From an uncultured Eubacteriales bacterium (GTDB taxonomy: Bacteria > Bacillota > Clostridia > Peptostreptococcales > Anaerovoracaceae), in NCBI GenBank assembly GCA_902786855.1, contig CADAEH010000017.1:1-42858 (forward strand): a DNA stretch of 42,858 nucleotides. The letters are read 5' to 3'. Position numbers and translations under genes: made by a program. Shown piece by piece: positions 42,435-42,858 of the stretch; the first letter of the stretch is position 1; each line of letters opens with the position of its first letter. A model generated the notes under the pieces. That model had not been told where the DNA came from. It did not search any database and saw nothing but the letters and a program-made list of their open reading frames with translations.

Positions 42435-42858
42435 ATGGAATACAGACTAGGTATCGATGTAGGATCGACAACTGTAAAACTGGTCGTCCTCGATGAACAC
42501 AATAATATCGTCTATTCAAAGTACGAAAGACATATGTCAAGCGTCTTTGAAAAAGCCGGAGAGATGCTCAGATTACTCAGGGATGAGATGGGTAATATCC
42601 CAGTTAAGTCAGTAATCACAGGCTCCGGCGGTCTTTCATTGGCTGATTTGTTCGATATCAAGTTTGAGCAGGAAGTAATTGCCTGCAGCAGAGCTGTCGA
42701 AGAAATAATACCTCAGACCGATGTTGCAATTGAGCTCGGTGGAGAGGATGCCAAGATCACATTCTACGGGTCCACTATAGAACAGAGGATGAACGGCACT
42801 TGTGCGGGAGGCACGGGAGCCTTCATAGATCAAATGGCGGTACTGTTAAACACTGACG
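42435..42858 (+). CDS. Acyl-CoA dehydratase activase (BadF/HgdC-type ATPase), 3' part outside window
   Basis: The ATG at 42435 with AGAGGTG upstream starts MEYRLGIDVGSTTVKLVVLDE, the phosphate-1 motif of the ASKHA ATPase fold. It continues with ITGSGGLSLADL, IELGGEDAKITF and MNGTCAGGTGAFIDQM; the Cys of TCAGGTG corresponds to a ligand of the dimer-bridging 4Fe-4S cluster of 2-hydroxyglutaryl-CoA dehydratase activators. The CAGGTGAFIDQMA form is that of the very long activase-DUF2229 fusions of Clostridia, so the full protein may exceed 1,000 residues. Only 141 codons are present. It is 16-20 bases after rnpB. Confidence 0.9.
   Translation, partial: MEYRLGIDVGSTTVKLVVLDEHNNIVYSKYERHMSSVFEKAGEMLRLLRDEMGNIPVKSVITGSGGLSLADLFDIKFEQEVIACSRAVEEIIPQTDVAIELGGEDAKITFYGSTIEQRMNGTCAGGTGAFIDQMAVLLNTD

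Noticed and set aside
1-42858. Mobile elements, CRISPR arrays, tRNA or rRNA genes
   Set aside because: No transposase or integrase frames, no short regular repeat-spacer arrays, and no tRNA/rRNA signatures were seen.

Overview
This is a gene-dense, accessory-poor stretch of a low-to-moderate GC, anaerobic Firmicutes (Clostridia) chromosome. Pointers are AGGAGG-type ribosome binding sites, TATAAT promoters, a class A RNase P RNA, a FtsY without an acidic domain, butyrate kinase, a 2-hydroxyacyl-CoA dehydratase-type activase and the clostridial orders smc-ftsY-der-plsY, gap-pgk-tpiA-secG and dnaG-rpoD-trmK. I would guess an Eubacteriales/Anaerovoracaceae-like genome, but the sequence alone cannot settle this. 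No tRNA, CRISPR array, phage or insertion sequence was seen.

Layout. (1) 1-2904: cell-surface and small genes: the 3' end of a repetitive sortase-anchored adhesin/pilin-like protein, a small EF-hand helical protein, a lipoprotein and a convergent single-pass membrane protein, each separated by terminators. (2) 3051-19144: a long rightward housekeeping series: ileS (eukaryote-like type 2), rlmN, plsX, rnc, smc (TTG start), ftsY, der, a plsY-gpsA gene fusion, miaB and an M50 membrane protease. (3) 19164-20580: a GntR/FCD regulator divergent from nth across a palindromic operator. (4) 20728-27295: glycolysis (gap, pgk, tpiA), then secG, a large membrane protein that looks like a membrane pyrophosphatase stripped of its catalytic loops, and butyrate kinase behind an attenuator-like terminator. 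(5) 27370-31818: pheS-pheT and a DUF975-type membrane protein. (6) 31809-35381, leftward: pepF-nadK-rluD-like operon. (7) 35397-40152: an unknown protein, dgt, dnaG, rpoD. (8) 40171-42858: trmK, a YkvI-like transporter, rnpB and the start of a dehydratase activase.

How the genes work together. PlsX makes acyl-phosphate; the PlsY-GpsA fusion would both reduce DHAP to glycerol-3-phosphate and acylate it, so both activities feeding lysophosphatidate synthesis are on one polypeptide. The glycolytic block makes ATP and reducing power, and butyrate kinase yields ATP from butyryl-phosphate. SecG and FtsY serve membrane protein targeting. DnaG, RpoD and Dgt form the macromolecular synthesis operon.

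The observations most worth following are the catalytically stripped pyrophosphatase homologue (24309-26111), the PlsY-GpsA fusion (15196-17118), the GAPDH with both cofactor-selecting positions changed (20803-21834), and several leader/operator structures with no obvious known class (3112-3204, 23934-24007, 26122-26184, 27370-27406, 35397-35426).
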